This document shows positions 9,435-18,123 of a DNA stretch of 49,353 bases, in pieces. The notes under the pieces are model-generated. The model saw nothing but the letters and a program-made list of their open reading frames with translations. It did not search any database and was not told where the DNA came from. The translations under genes were made by a program, and so were the position numbers. Within the stretch, counting starts at the first letter, position 1; each line of letters begins with the position of its first letter. The stretch is from Actinomycetota bacterium (lineage in GTDB: Bacteria; Actinomycetota; Actinomycetes; S36-B12): assembly GCA_027729805.1 (NCBI GenBank), contig JAQCEO010000001.1:74621-123973 (forward strand), written 5' to 3'.

Positions 9435-10042
9435 CGACCATCCGTCTGGTTCTCGCTTCGGCATCACCCGCGCGCAAAAGAGTCCTACTCGATGCCGGTA
9501 TCTCTCCGATCATCGAAGTCAGCGCTGTCGACGAGGACGCCCTCACCCACCAACTTGGTGCCATTTCACCAATAGATTTGGCCCTCGCTCTAGCCAAAGC
9601 CAAAGCCGATGACGTGGCCCCAAAGTTTGCCGGCACGCCAGCGGTGATAGTCGGCTGCGACTCCATTTTCGAACTGGCCGAAGTTGGCTACGGTAAACCG
9701 CTAACCGCCCAGGTGGCAATCGAGCGGATTACTGCGATGTCCGGTCGGACCGGGCTGCTGCACACCGGGCACTGGGTCATCTTCGGCGATCTGGCCGCCG
9801 GCGCCACCGCAACTACAGTAATTAACTTCGGCCACATGGCCGCGGCCGAAATCGAGGCCTACGTGGCAACCGGTGAGCCATTGAATGTGGCCGGGGCATT
9901 TACTCTCGATGGCCGAAGTGCCCCGTTCATAGATGGCATCGACGGTGACCCGAGTAACGTCCTTGGGATTTCGATGCCCACGCTGCGCCGACTGCTGCGC
10001 GATTTGGGTATCACTTGGACCGACCTGTGGACCAGCGCCTAA
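9431..10042 (+). CDS. maf: Maf-type nucleotide pyrophosphatase
   Basis: A 203-residue house-cleaning enzyme that hydrolyses non-canonical nucleoside triphosphates to monophosphates. LVLASASPARKRVLLDAG is the phosphate-binding N-terminus, VGCDSIFELAEVGYGKP contains the catalytic aspartate near residue 75, and the end of the domain carries AGAFTLDGRSAPFIDGIDGD. The GTG at 9431 is preferred because it overlaps the accE stop (GTGA); the longer reading adds 8 residues inside accE. Maf in an acyl-CoA carboxylase operon is the normal actinobacterial order. Confidence 0.92.
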   Translation: MTTIRLVLASASPARKRVLLDAGISPIIEVSAVDEDALTHQLGAISPIDLALALAKAKADDVAPKFAGTPAVIVGCDSIFELAEVGYGKPLTAQVAIERITAMSGRTGLLHTGHWVIFGDLAAGATATTVINFGHMAAAEIEAYVATGEPLNVAGAFTLDGRSAPFIDGIDGDPSNVLGISMPTLRRLLRDLGITWTDLWTSA

Positions 10043-10086
10043 CTCCGGTCGATACGCTTTGATCAACCCCAGAAAGGTACTAGCCC

Positions 10087-11832
10087 GTGCGCAAGGTTTT
10101 GATCGCTAACCGTGGCGAAATCGCCATCCGGGTCATCCGCGCCTGCCGAGACGCGGGCCTTGAGTCAGTTGCCGTGTACGCCGACCCAGATCGCGACGCT
10201 CTATATGTGCGTTTGGCAGACCAGGCTTTCGCCCTAGGTGGGGCTACCGCGGCCGAGAGCTATTTGGTGATCGACAAAATCCTTGAGGCCGCCAAGAAGT
10301 CCGGCGCCGATGCCATCCACCCCGGCTATGGATTCTTGTCGGAGAACGCCGATTTCGCCCAAGCGGTAGTTGAAGCCGGATTAACCTGGATCGGCCCGCC
10401 ACCGGCCGCCATTCGCTTACTCGGCGACAAGGTAAGTGCCCGGCATATTGCCCAGCGGGCCGGCGCCCCGCAGGTTCCGGGCACCGCCGACCCGGTCAAG
10501 AATGCCGGTGAAGTAGTGGAGTTTGCCAAGAAGCACGGCCTACCGATCGCCATTAAGGCAGCATTTGGTGGTGGCGGTAGGGGCATGAAAGTTGCCCGCA
10601 ACCTGGAGGAGATCCCCGAGCTATTCGACTCCGCGGTCCGCGAGGCACTCGCGGCCTTCGGCCGCGGGGAATGCTTCGTCGAACGCTATCTCGATAACCC
10701 GCGACACGTGGAAACCCAAATCCTCGCCGACCAGCACGGCCACGTCATCGTGGTTTCCACCCGCGACTGCTCACTCCAGCGCCGGCACCAAAAGTTGGTG
10801 GAAGAAGCCCCCGCACCGTTCTTAACACAGGCCCAACACGATGAGTTGTACCGCTCATCAAAAGCCATCATCAAGGAAGCCGGCTATACCAATGCCGGCA
10901 CCTGCGAGTTTCTCATCGGTGCCGATGGCACGATTTCCTTCCTCGAAGTCAACACCCGTCTACAGGTCGAACATCCAGTCTCCGAACAGGTCACCGGTAT
11001 CGATCTAGTGCGCGAGCAATTCCGCATCGCCGAAGGCGGCGTCATCGAAGAGGTTGACCCGGTCACCACCGGTCACTCGATCGAGTTCCGCATCAACGGT
11101 GAAGATCCAGGCCGCGGCTTCTTGCCCGCACCGGGAGTTCTAGATGTGTGGAGCCCCCCCAGTGGCCCCGGGGTGCGCATGGACTCAGGCTTCCAAGCCG
11201 GTGACATCATCGGCGGTAACTTCGACTCCCTGCTCGGAAAACTTATTGTCACCGGCGCCGACCGCGCCGAAGCCTTGCAGCGTGCCCGCCGTGCCCTTGA
11301 TGAGTTCCAAGTTGACGGTATTGCCACCGCGCTCACCTTCCATCGGGTGGTCGTTCGAGATCCGGCGTTTGCTCCTGTTGATCCAGCCGCACCATTTACC
11401 GTGCACACCCGCTGGATTGAGTCCGAGTTTGATAATCAAATCCCTGCGTATACCGCCGGCAGCAATGGCGCCGACGCGGACGGTGCGCGCGCGAGCGTGG
11501 TCGTCGAAGTCAACGGCAAGCGGGTCGAAGTCAACCTGCCCGCCGGGTTCCAGGCCACCAAGGGTGCAGCCGGGCCAAAGAAGCGCACCGCGAAGAAATC
11601 CTCGGCCACCGCCTCGGGTGATTCGGTCACCGCGCCGATGCAGGGCACCATCATCAAAGTTGAAGTGGTCGAAGGCCAGCAGGTTGCGGCCGGTGATCTC
11701 ATCGTGGTTCTCGAAGCCATGAAGATGGAACAGCCACTCACGGCGCATAAAGCTGGCACCGTCACCGGGCTCAGCGCGGTCGCCGGCACCACGGTGCCAA
11801 CCGGCACCGAGCTTTGCCAAATAGCGGATTGA
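10087..11832 (+). CDS. accA3: Acyl-CoA carboxylase alpha subunit (biotin carboxylase-BCCP fusion)
   Basis: A 581-residue protein with biotin carboxylase and biotin carrier domains in one chain. It carboxylates biotin with ATP and bicarbonate and hands the carboxyl group to AccD partners. The biotin carboxylase part has [16 protein letters not shown] at the start, the ATP-grasp loop [11 protein letters not shown] near residue 160, HVETQILAD, and [15 protein letters not shown] near residue 290. An alanine/lysine-rich linker leads to the carrier domain ending in [12 protein letters not shown], where the first Lys of MKM accepts biotin. GTG start with GAAAGG upstream. Confidence 0.96.
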   Translation: MRKVLIANRGEIAIRVIRACRDAGLESVAVYADPDRDALYVRLADQAFALGGATAAESYLVIDKILEAAKKSGADAIHPGYGFLSENADFAQAVVEAGLTWIGPPPAAIRLLGDKVSARHIAQRAGAPQVPGTADPVKNAGEVVEFAKKHGLPIAIKAAFGGGGRGMKVARNLEEIPELFDSAVREALAAFGRGECFVERYLDNPRHVETQILADQHGHVIVVSTRDCSLQRRHQKLVEEAPAPFLTQAQHDELYRSSKAIIKEAGYTNAGTCEFLIGADGTISFLEVNTRLQVEHPVSEQVTGIDLVREQFRIAEGGVIEEVDPVTTGHSIEFRINGEDPGRGFLPAPGVLDVWSPPSGPGVRMDSGFQAGDIIGGNFDSLLGKLIVTGADRAEALQRARRALDEFQVDGIATALTFHRVVVRDPAFAPVDPAAPFTVHTRWIESEFDNQIPAYTAGSNGADADGARASVVVEVNGKRVEVNLPAGFQATKGAAGPKKRTAKKSSATASGDSVTAPMQGTIIKVEVVEGQQVAAGDLIVVLEAMKMEQPLTAHKAGTVTGLSAVAGTTVPTGTELCQIAD

Positions 11833-11867
11833 CCAGTATCGCAATACGAAGAGTTACGGCATACCCA

Positions 11868-11891
11868 GTCAGCCGGGTTGACATGTTTTTT
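11868..11891 (+). terminator. Probable intrinsic terminator after accA3
   Basis: A short hairpin (GTCAGC pairing with GGTTGAC, one G-T pair, 3-base loop) is followed after three bases by six T residues. It lies 35 bases past the accA3 stop, in the convergent gap. Confidence 0.5.
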
Positions 11892-11894
11892 AGT

Positions 11895-12203
11895 CTACTG
11901 ACCCGTCATTTCACCATCAGCAGAGACAATCGAACCCGTCATAAAGGATGACTCATCACTTGCCAAAAATAGCGCACTTGTCCTAGAGGAGAGCATCCGC
12001 AGTCTCCTTGGACCGTCAGGCAGCAACTGAGCAACTCCCGACGAAGGCAACAGGGCAATTGCGTAGCTCGCCACTTCTTCCGGAGTAGGTATCACCTCGA
12101 GAGTCCTTGCAGGCATCTGCTGCAGGGTTTCACGGGGTGGCAACGGCCCATTCAGGTAATGCGGGCGAATAACCAATGGCATCGCACTCGACACGAGGCT
12201 CAT
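11895..12203 (-). pseudogene. Decayed C-terminal fragment of a short-chain dehydrogenase
   Basis: The 102-codon reading frame ends in SALFLASDESSFMTGSIVSADGEMTG, which is the classic C-terminal end of SDR oxidoreductases (ASDESSFVTG..VDGG). Upstream, PTPEEVASYAIALL resembles the preceding helix (GTPEEVA..ALFL). About 30 unrelated residues separate the two parts, and the whole catalytic N-terminal part (Rossmann glycines, YxxxK) is missing. The likeliest reading is a rearranged remnant that may not be translated. The motif is seen directly; decay is inferred. Confidence 0.55.
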
Positions 12204-12226
12204 TATTTATCCCGCCATCGGCCACC

Positions 12227-12232
12227 TACTAT
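12227..12232 (+). promoter_or_regulatory. -10 box of a leaderless promoter for the photolyase gene
   Basis: TACTAT is followed by exactly 6 bases and then the ATG at 12239. This supports that start over the longer reading beginning at 12176. Confidence 0.55.
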
Positions 12233-12238
12233 CGGCTC

Positions 12239-13711
12239 ATGAGCCGGCTTATTTTTCTTCCCTTCGACCAACTGCACCGCGACCACGGCGCGCTACGGAC
12301 CGCTGACCCGAAACAGGACCTGATCGCAATGGTGGAAAGTGACCGGATGATCGCGGGGCGAAACTGGCACCCGGCGCGCCTGCACTTCCTGATATCAGCG
12401 GCTCGTCACTTCGCAGCAGCACTTCAAAAAGAGGGCTTCACCGTTGACTACCGCAAAGCTCCGACGATAATTGCGGGGCTTGAGTCCATCCAAAGTGATC
12501 ACGGCCAACCGCCAGTTACCTGCACCGAGCCATCATCTTTTCGCCAGCACCAATTACTCCAATCACATGGCGCTAGTTTCGTCGCAAATGACTTCTTCCT
12601 CACGCCACGACCACTTTTCGAAGAGTGGGCTGCTACACAGAAGAAATACTTGATGGAGAGCTTCTACCGGGCGCAGCGTATCCGGTTAGACATCCTCATC
12701 ACCGATGGCTTACCCACTGGAGGTAGCTGGAACTACGACAAGGAAAATCGCCTGCCCCCACCTAAGAAATATGACGGTCCCCCCTACCTAGAGCACACCC
12801 GCGACGAGATCGATGATCAAGTTGCCGAAGAACTGGGCTACATTCCCTCGACGACCTGGGCCACCACCCGCGACGGCGCCCTGTCGCAATTGCACAACTT
12901 CATCGATAACCACTTCGGTGAATTCGGTCCCCTCGAGGACGCGATGACCACCGATAACTGGGCCCTACACCACTCCCTGCTCTCCCCGTATCTGAACAAC
13001 GGACTACTACACCCCCAAGAGGTGGTCGACGCAGCCATTACCGCGTTCAACGCCGGCGAAATTCCCATCGAATCCTGCGAAGGCTTCATCCGGCAGTTGA
13101 TTGGTTGGCGCGAGTACATCAATGGCATGTACTGGCATCTTGGAGAGGCTTACCGAGATAACAATCGCCTGAACGCAACTCGCAATTTGTTGCCCCTCTT
13201 CACCGATCCCAATAAAACTTCGATGAACTGCATCAAGCAGACGGTCACCGATATTCAAAGCCGGGCTTGGGTGCACCACATCCCAAGACTCATGCTCCTT
13301 AGCAACCTAGCGCTCATCACCGGCACCAACCCGCAACAATTTCTTGACTGGATGCGCGAGATGTTTATCGATGCTGCTGACTGGGTGATGGTGCCAAATG
13401 TCATTGGGATGGGGGTCTATGCCGACGGCGGGCAACTCATGACCAAGCCCTATGCCGCGGGCGGGGCATACATCTCGCGCATGAGCAATTACTGCAAGGG
13501 TTGCGACTACAATCCAAAGCTGCGCACCGGTGAGACCGCCTGCCCATTCACCACCTTGTACTGGGATTTCCTGGACCGGCACCGGGAGCAATTCGCTGGT
13601 AACCATCGCATGCGGCAACAACTATTCGGCCTGGATCGGTTGGCTGATCTACCGGAACTAAGGGTGCGGGCCCAAGAAGTACTGAGCGGGCTGGATCAAG
13701 GTGGGATCTAG
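12239..13711 (+). CDS. phrB: FeS-cluster bacterial cryptochrome/(6-4) photolyase
   Basis: A 490-residue flavoprotein of the FeS-BCP group (PhrB type), which repairs (6-4) photoproducts in DNA using blue light. Cys331, Cys419, Cys422 and Cys435 have the same spacing (88, 3, 13) as the four 4Fe-4S ligands reported for Agrobacterium PhrB. The last three lie in YCKGCDYNPKLRTGETACPF. The N-terminus has IFLPFDQLHRDH and the FAD domain includes FIRQLIGWREYINGMYW near residue 283. Length fits the family. The ATG at 12239 is supported by a leaderless promoter. A DUF2256 gene faces it at the 3' end, a common partner of this photolyase group. Confidence 0.92.
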   Translation: MSRLIFLPFDQLHRDHGALRTADPKQDLIAMVESDRMIAGRNWHPARLHFLISAARHFAAALQKEGFTVDYRKAPTIIAGLESIQSDHGQPPVTCTEPSSFRQHQLLQSHGASFVANDFFLTPRPLFEEWAATQKKYLMESFYRAQRIRLDILITDGLPTGGSWNYDKENRLPPPKKYDGPPYLEHTRDEIDDQVAEELGYIPSTTWATTRDGALSQLHNFIDNHFGEFGPLEDAMTTDNWALHHSLLSPYLNNGLLHPQEVVDAAITAFNAGEIPIESCEGFIRQLIGWREYINGMYWHLGEAYRDNNRLNATRNLLPLFTDPNKTSMNCIKQTVTDIQSRAWVHHIPRLMLLSNLALITGTNPQQFLDWMREMFIDAADWVMVPNVIGMGVYADGGQLMTKPYAAGGAYISRMSNYCKGCDYNPKLRTGETACPFTTLYWDFLDRHREQFAGNHRMRQQLFGLDRLADLPELRVRAQEVLSGLDQGGI

Positions 13712-13715
13712 CCAA

Positions 13716-13850
13716 CTACTTTCCGGACTTACATTTTTGGGAACAGTATTCAACGTTTACCCAATCCCGGGCCCATTTCTTACGCCACTCAAACTCAAGT
13801 CCGCACCGTGCACATACTTTGGGCAGGAAGCCATTCTTAATTCGAGCCAT
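13716..13850 (-). CDS. DUF2256 small zinc-ribbon-like protein
   Basis: A 44-residue protein read from ATG at 13850. It starts [20 protein letters not shown], continues with [20 protein letters not shown], and ends SGK. The paired CxxC and CxxxC (Cys13, Cys16, Cys36, Cys40) look like a metal site, and the [18 protein letters not shown] pattern is that of DUF2256. GGAG lies 9 bases upstream of the ATG. The gene is convergent with the photolyase, its stop lying 4 bases past the photolyase stop. As I recall, this family is often encoded next to, or fused to, cryptochrome/photolyase genes. Its biochemical function is unknown; accessory or FeS-related roles are guesses. Confidence 0.8.
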   Translation of the reverse strand: MARIKNGFLPKVCARCGLEFEWRKKWARDWVNVEYCSQKCKSGK

Positions 13851-13923
13851 TATTTTCACTCCATTGCGCATGGCTGAGGTCGCAATTGCCCAAATTCGAA
13901 TTGCCTAATAACCTGACCGAAAG

Positions 13924-13929
13924 TATGTT
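13924..13929 (+). promoter_or_regulatory. -10 box of a leaderless promoter for the lipoprotein gene
   Basis: TATGTT is followed by 6 bases and the ATG at 13936, matching the pattern of neighbouring genes and favouring the longer N-terminus. Confidence 0.5.
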
Positions 13930-13935
13930 ACCGAC

Positions 13936-14430
13936 ATGCACCTCAGGACTAATCATGGCTTTGGACAGGGATCTTATTTGGCCCGACAGGTGAAATTCCT
14001 CACCGCCCCGGTTCTCGCCCTCACGTTCCTTACCGCCTGCGCCCAGTCATCTGCATTTGAGCCCCTCGCTGATGGTCCGTGCACCGTTAACCAGGAGGAG
14101 GCGATAACTAAACACCTGTCAGCACAGATCGACGCATTTGCGGCACGTGATTGGGAATTGGCTTATTCATACGCCTCGGGGAATTTCCGACAGAACGTCA
14201 CACTTGCGGAGTTCACCGAGATAATTCAGACGCAATATGACATGTTGATCAAGAACATGGGTTACAGTTTTGGGTCCTGCGAGATATCCGCGGATAATAT
14301 TTTGCGCCAGGTAAGTGTCGCCAGTGCCCAAAGCGATTTCAGCCTTGACTACAAGTTGTCATTCGACAACTCAAAGATCGGCGTCGAATCCGCAGTTATC
14401 ACTAAAATCTCGGAAGGGCTGTCTCTCTAA
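13936..14430 (+). CDS. Lipoprotein with DUF4864-like domain
   Basis: A 164-residue exported lipoprotein. Residues 19-35 form a signal peptide ending in the lipobox LTAC, with the lipidated Cys at residue 35; a polar stretch of 18 residues precedes it. The mature part has the pattern ITKHLSAQIDAFAARDWELAYSYAS, then FTEIIQTQYDMLIKN, which resembles the NTF2-like DUF4864 family. A GTG at 13990 would give a more conventional signal peptide, but the leaderless promoter pattern favours 13936. No function is known. The gene stands alone. Confidence 0.7.
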   Translation: MHLRTNHGFGQGSYLARQVKFLTAPVLALTFLTACAQSSAFEPLADGPCTVNQEEAITKHLSAQIDAFAARDWELAYSYASGNFRQNVTLAEFTEIIQTQYDMLIKNMGYSFGSCEISADNILRQVSVASAQSDFSLDYKLSFDNSKIGVESAVITKISEGLSL

Positions 14431-14497
14431 CTAGCCACTAATATCCGGGGACTCCGAATTGCCGTCCGTGCACGGGCGGGTTCGAAGTTGCCTTAGA

Positions 14498-14692
14498 TAT
14501 TCAGCCGGGGCGGTAGTCGTTGGGACCAACACCAGTGAGTTGATTCACTCCCTGACCATCACGGTCGAGCAACGGCTTACCGGCGATCAAATTGCCACCT
14601 CTTATAGCGTCTATCCGAGCCTTTCGGGTTTGGTGACCGAGGCCGCTCGTCGGCTTCACTTCAGCGTTGGCTCACGCAGGCGCGCGCGGTAG
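14498..14692 (+). pseudogene. C-terminal remnant of an LpdA-like flavoprotein disulfide reductase
   Basis: The frame reads SAGAVVVGTNTSEL, then ITVEQRLTGDQIATSYSVYP, then SLSGLVTEAARRLH. This is the C-terminal half of the dimerisation domain of LpdA/NAD(P)H-quinone dehydrogenase flavoproteins (compare HxYPSxSE / VYPSLSGSxxEAAR). The other ~400 residues, with the FAD and NAD domains and active-site region, are absent upstream. In mycobacteria lpdA lies a few genes from the deoD-pmmB pair, and here the remnant sits directly before them, so an in-place deletion is likely. No start codon with a ribosome binding site is convincing; TTG at 14459 is the formal one. Confidence 0.65.
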
Positions 14693-14695
14693 GTT
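14690..14695 (+). promoter_or_regulatory. -10 box of a leaderless promoter for punA
   Basis: TAGGTT is followed by 6 bases and the GTG of punA. It overlaps the end of the flavoprotein remnant. Confidence 0.5.
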
Positions 14696-14701
14696 CATCC
14701 C

Positions 14702-15517
14702 GTGACCAGCAACGATGCCACCCAGCAAGCAAATAACCGAGCCGGTGAGGCCGCGGCCGCACTGGCGAGTTTGAGCGGGGTGCCGAACCACCAAACTGCG
14801 GTGGTGCTGGGCTCCGGTTGGGTGCCGGCCGCAGATCTCCTAGGTAGGACGGTGGCTGAGTTCCCCGTCACCGACCTCCCCTATTTCACCCCAGCCGCGG
14901 TCCAGGGTCATGCCGGTATGGTGCGCAGCATCGATGCCGACGGCACCGCGGTACTCGTCTTCTTAGGTCGCACCCACCTTTATGAAGAACGCGGGGTCGA
15001 CGCCGTCACCCATGCGGTGCGCACCTGCGCAATGGCCGGTTGCCAAATCATGGTTTTAACCAACGGTTGCGGTGGCCTCGACGCTAGTTGGGTTCCTGGC
15101 ACCCCGGTGCTGATCCGAGATCACCTAAACCTCACCGGCACCTCGCCATTACATGGTGCCGATTTTGTCGACCTCACCGATCTTTATTCGCACCGCCTAC
15201 GCGCACTATGCCGCGAGATAGACCCGGGTTTACCCGAAGGCGTCTACGCGCAATTCCGTGGCCCGATGTATGAGACGCCGGCTGAGATCCAAATGGTGCG
15301 CGCGATCGGTGGCACCTTGGTCGGCATGAGCACCGCCCTGGAGGCCATTGTCGCCCGCTCCCTCGGCATGGAGATTTTGGGCCTATCACTTGTCACTAAC
15401 TTGGCCGCCGGAATGTCCGGGCACGCGTTGGATCACCTTGAAGTCTTGGCGGCTGGCCGCGCGGCCGCCACCAGGATGGGTGACTTGCTCGCCCGGGTGA
15501 TCCGACAAATCCCATGA
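14702..15517 (+). CDS. punA: Purine nucleoside phosphorylase (6-oxopurine type)
   Basis: A 271-residue trimeric-type phosphorylase that splits inosine, guanosine and deoxy forms into base and (deoxy)ribose-1-phosphate. VVLGSGWV is the phosphate-binding loop, HLYEERGVDAVTHAVRTC a second phosphate contact, MVLTNGCGGL the substrate pocket, and FRGPMYETPAEIQM the purine side. VTNLAAGM has the Asn (near residue 239) that selects 6-oxopurines. It overlaps the next gene by 4 bases (ATGA). It feeds deoxyribose-1-P to the mutase and DeoC encoded downstream. Confidence 0.94.
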   Translation: MTSNDATQQANNRAGEAAAALASLSGVPNHQTAVVLGSGWVPAADLLGRTVAEFPVTDLPYFTPAAVQGHAGMVRSIDADGTAVLVFLGRTHLYEERGVDAVTHAVRTCAMAGCQIMVLTNGCGGLDASWVPGTPVLIRDHLNLTGTSPLHGADFVDLTDLYSHRLRALCREIDPGLPEGVYAQFRGPMYETPAEIQMVRAIGGTLVGMSTALEAIVARSLGMEILGLSLVTNLAAGMSGHALDHLEVLAAGRAAATRMGDLLARVIRQIP

Positions 15518-17178
15518 TCGACTTTGCTGCGGCAACCGCGTGGCTAGAAATCGACCCCGATCCGCAGACTAGGAGTGAGCTTGAGGCACTCATTGTGCGC
15601 GCGAAGGTCGATGACGAAGTCGCTCAGCAGGAGTTGGCCGATGCATTCACCGGCACATTGCAATTCGGTACGGCCGGGCTCCGCGGGCCACTTGGTCCCG
15701 GGCCAAACCGCATGAACCGCGTGGTGGTTATTCGCGCCGCCGCCGGGCTCGCGCGGTACCTCAAGAAATTGCATCCAAGCGGTGGCACAGTCGTCATCGG
15801 CTATGACGCCAGACATAACTCTGATGTCTTCGCCCGCGACACCGCGAGTGTGATGACCGGAGCCGGTATCAGTGCGATGGTCCTCCCCCGGCCACTACCA
15901 ACCCCGGTGCTGGCCTTTGCAATTCGCCATTTGGGTTGCGCCGCCGGAGTGATGGTGACGGCCAGCCACAACCCACCCCGGGATAACGGCTACAAGGTGT
16001 ACCTTGACGCCGGTAGCCAGATCGTGCCACCAGCCGAAAGTGATATCAGTGCCCTGATCGCCGAAATCACCGCTTTGGGCGATATCGCCCAACTACCCCA
16101 GGGCGATGACTGGGTAACCCTCGGCGAGGATCTCCTTGAGGCATATGTAGCCCGCACCGCAAGCTTGGTCCCGCCAGCGGCCCCCCGAGATATAAAAGTC
16201 GTCTACACCCCAATGCACGGCGTCGGCGGCGGCGTGGTCGACCAGGTGATGCAAGCTGCCGGTTTCGGCCAACCGGTACCGGTGACCGAGCAATTCACTC
16301 CCGATCCCGATTTCCCCACCGTCGCATTTCCAAACCCAGAAGAACCCGGGGCAATGGATCTAGCTTTGGCGACCGCAGCGGCCAGCGCCGCCGACATCGT
16401 GATCGCAAATGACCCAGACGCTGACCGATGCGCGGTTGCCGTGCCCGCACCAGCCGAAAGCAGCAACGCCGGTTGGCGACAGCTCAAAGGTGATGAAGTT
16501 GGTTCTTTGCTCGCGTGGTGGATGATTCGCCGAGGTACTGCGCCGGGGGTATTCGCATCGTCAATCGTCTCCTGCTCCTTGCTCAAGGAAATTGCCGAGT
16601 CCGCCGGGCATGACTATCAACAAACCCTCACCGGATTCAAATGGATCGCCCGTATTCCAAACCTGCGCTTTGGTTATGAGGAGGCGCTCGGCTACTGCGT
16701 AGACCCAGACGCGGTCAAGGACAAGGACGGGGTCTCGGCCGCGCTGCTGATTGCCGAGATGGCGGCCCGACTCAAATCCGAAGGTCGCACCGTCCAAGAT
16801 GTGCTCGACGAACTCGCGCTCGCCCATGGCCTTTATGTCACCGAGCAGGTATCCATCAGGGTCGACGACCTCTTGACCATCAGCAAGATAATGCAACGGT
16901 TGCGATCTAAGACTCCGACTTCGGTTGGCGGGTTCCAGGTGACCGCATTCGCCGATTTCGAGCAGGGGGTCGACGGGCTGCCACCAACCGACGGCCTGCG
17001 CTTTGAGCTCGAGTCCGGCTCACGCATCATCGTGCGGCCAAGTGGTACCGAACCCAAGATCAAGTGCTATCTACAGGTCGTAATCCCGGTAACCGGGGGG
17101 GCACTTGGCCAAGCCCGTGACCTCGCCAGCGGCCGACTCAATGCCATCGGGGCCGCCGTTCGCACTTGGTTAGACTAG
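15514..17178 (+). CDS. pmmB: Alpha-D-phosphohexomutase of PGM2 type; probable phosphopentomutase
   Basis: A 554-residue mutase with all four domains. LQFGTAGLRGPLGPGPNRMN opens the protein, MVTASHNPPRDNGYKVY carries the phosphoserine near residue 151, ANDPDADRC binds the metal near residue 302, and RPSGTEPKIKCYL closes it. The sugar-binding loop is GYEEALGYCVDPDAVKDKDG. This is the PGM2-like form, whose human member works best as a phosphopentomutase. No DeoB is present in the window, and the gene sits between punA and deoC. I infer that it converts (deoxy)ribose-1-P to the 5-phosphate. Phosphomannomutase activity, as usually annotated, is not excluded. Confidence 0.88.
   Translation: MIDFAAATAWLEIDPDPQTRSELEALIVRAKVDDEVAQQELADAFTGTLQFGTAGLRGPLGPGPNRMNRVVVIRAAAGLARYLKKLHPSGGTVVIGYDARHNSDVFARDTASVMTGAGISAMVLPRPLPTPVLAFAIRHLGCAAGVMVTASHNPPRDNGYKVYLDAGSQIVPPAESDISALIAEITALGDIAQLPQGDDWVTLGEDLLEAYVARTASLVPPAAPRDIKVVYTPMHGVGGGVVDQVMQAAGFGQPVPVTEQFTPDPDFPTVAFPNPEEPGAMDLALATAAASAADIVIANDPDADRCAVAVPAPAESSNAGWRQLKGDEVGSLLAWWMIRRGTAPGVFASSIVSCSLLKEIAESAGHDYQQTLTGFKWIARIPNLRFGYEEALGYCVDPDAVKDKDGVSAALLIAEMAARLKSEGRTVQDVLDELALAHGLYVTEQVSIRVDDLLTISKIMQRLRSKTPTSVGGFQVTAFADFEQGVDGLPPTDGLRFELESGSRIIVRPSGTEPKIKCYLQVVIPVTGGALGQARDLASGRLNAIGAAVRTWLD
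17171..17176 (+). promoter_or_regulatory. -10 box of a leaderless promoter for deoC
   Basis: TAGACT overlaps the last codons and stop of the mutase gene and is followed by 6 bases and the GTG of deoC. It would allow separate expression of the deoC-aldehyde dehydrogenase genes. Confidence 0.5.
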
Positions 17179-17182
17179 TTAC

Positions 17183-18112
17183 GTGCGAACCCTCGCCGAA
17201 CCGCTCACCACCAGCGCGCTGCGTGAGTTCTTACATGGATTACCCGGGGTGGACGAAGTTGGTATCAAGGCCCGGGCCACGGCACTGGGGACGCGGTCAA
17301 TTAAGAACGAGTCGAAGTCCTGGGCGATCGACATGGCAATTCGGATGGTTGATCTCACCACCCTTGAGGGCATGGACACCCCCGGCAAAGTGCGGGCTAT
17401 GTGCGCCAAGGCGCTACGGCCCGATCCAACTGATCCAACCGCGCCAAGTGTTGCCGCCGTTTGCGTCTACGGCGACATGGCGCCGGTCGCCCGGGCCGCC
17501 GTCGGCGACAACCTGCATGTCGCCGCCGTTGCCACCGCATTCCCGAGTGGCCGCGCGAGCCTTGAGGTCAAGCTGCAAGATGTCCACGACGCGGTCGCCG
17601 GTGGAGCTGACGAGATCGACATGGTGATAGATCGGGGCGCCTTCCTTGCCGGCAATTACGGGCTCGTGCACGAGCAAATCATCGCGGTCAAGGCGGCCTG
17701 CGGCCTAGCCCATCTCAAGGTCATCCTGGAAACCGGCGAACTACGAACCCTTGGCAATGTGCGACGCGCCTCGTGGCTGGCCATGATGGCGGGCGCGGAT
17801 TTCATCAAGACTTCGACCGGCAAGGTTCCGGTCGCCGCGACACCTGCCGTCACGCTCGTAATGCTGCAGGCCGTGCGCGATTATTACGAACTCACCCAGA
17901 CTCGGATCGGCGTTAAGCCGGCGGGTGGTATCCGCACGAGCAAGGACGCCATTAAATACTTAGTACTAGTTAAAGAAACCGCGGGTGAAGCCTGGCTCAC
18001 GCCCGATCTTTTTCGTTTTGGTGCATCAACGCTCCTGAATGATCTGCTCATGCAACGACAACGCATGGCGGTAGGCCACTACTCCGGCCCTGACTACGTC
18101 ACGATCGACTGA
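17183..18112 (+). CDS. deoC: Deoxyribose-phosphate aldolase
   Basis: A 309-residue class I aldolase that cleaves deoxyribose-5-P to glyceraldehyde-3-P and acetaldehyde. Length is in the longer DeoC group. DLTTLEGMDTPGKV, EIDMVIDRGAFLAG, VILETGEL, and ADFIKTSTGKVPVAATP (Schiff-base Lys near residue 212) are followed by IGVKPAGGIRTSKDAI with the second essential Lys. The acetaldehyde product explains the aldehyde dehydrogenase genes immediately downstream, 11 bases away. Confidence 0.95.
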   Translation: MRTLAEPLTTSALREFLHGLPGVDEVGIKARATALGTRSIKNESKSWAIDMAIRMVDLTTLEGMDTPGKVRAMCAKALRPDPTDPTAPSVAAVCVYGDMAPVARAAVGDNLHVAAVATAFPSGRASLEVKLQDVHDAVAGGADEIDMVIDRGAFLAGNYGLVHEQIIAVKAACGLAHLKVILETGELRTLGNVRRASWLAMMAGADFIKTSTGKVPVAATPAVTLVMLQAVRDYYELTQTRIGVKPAGGIRTSKDAIKYLVLVKETAGEAWLTPDLFRFGASTLLNDLLMQRQRMAVGHYSGPDYVTID

Positions 18113-18123
18113 CAGGAGCACCG

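Noticed and set aside
11185-11844. 219-codon minus-strand open frame in accA3
   Set aside because: Antisense to the carrier domain of a well-supported gene, with no family motifs.
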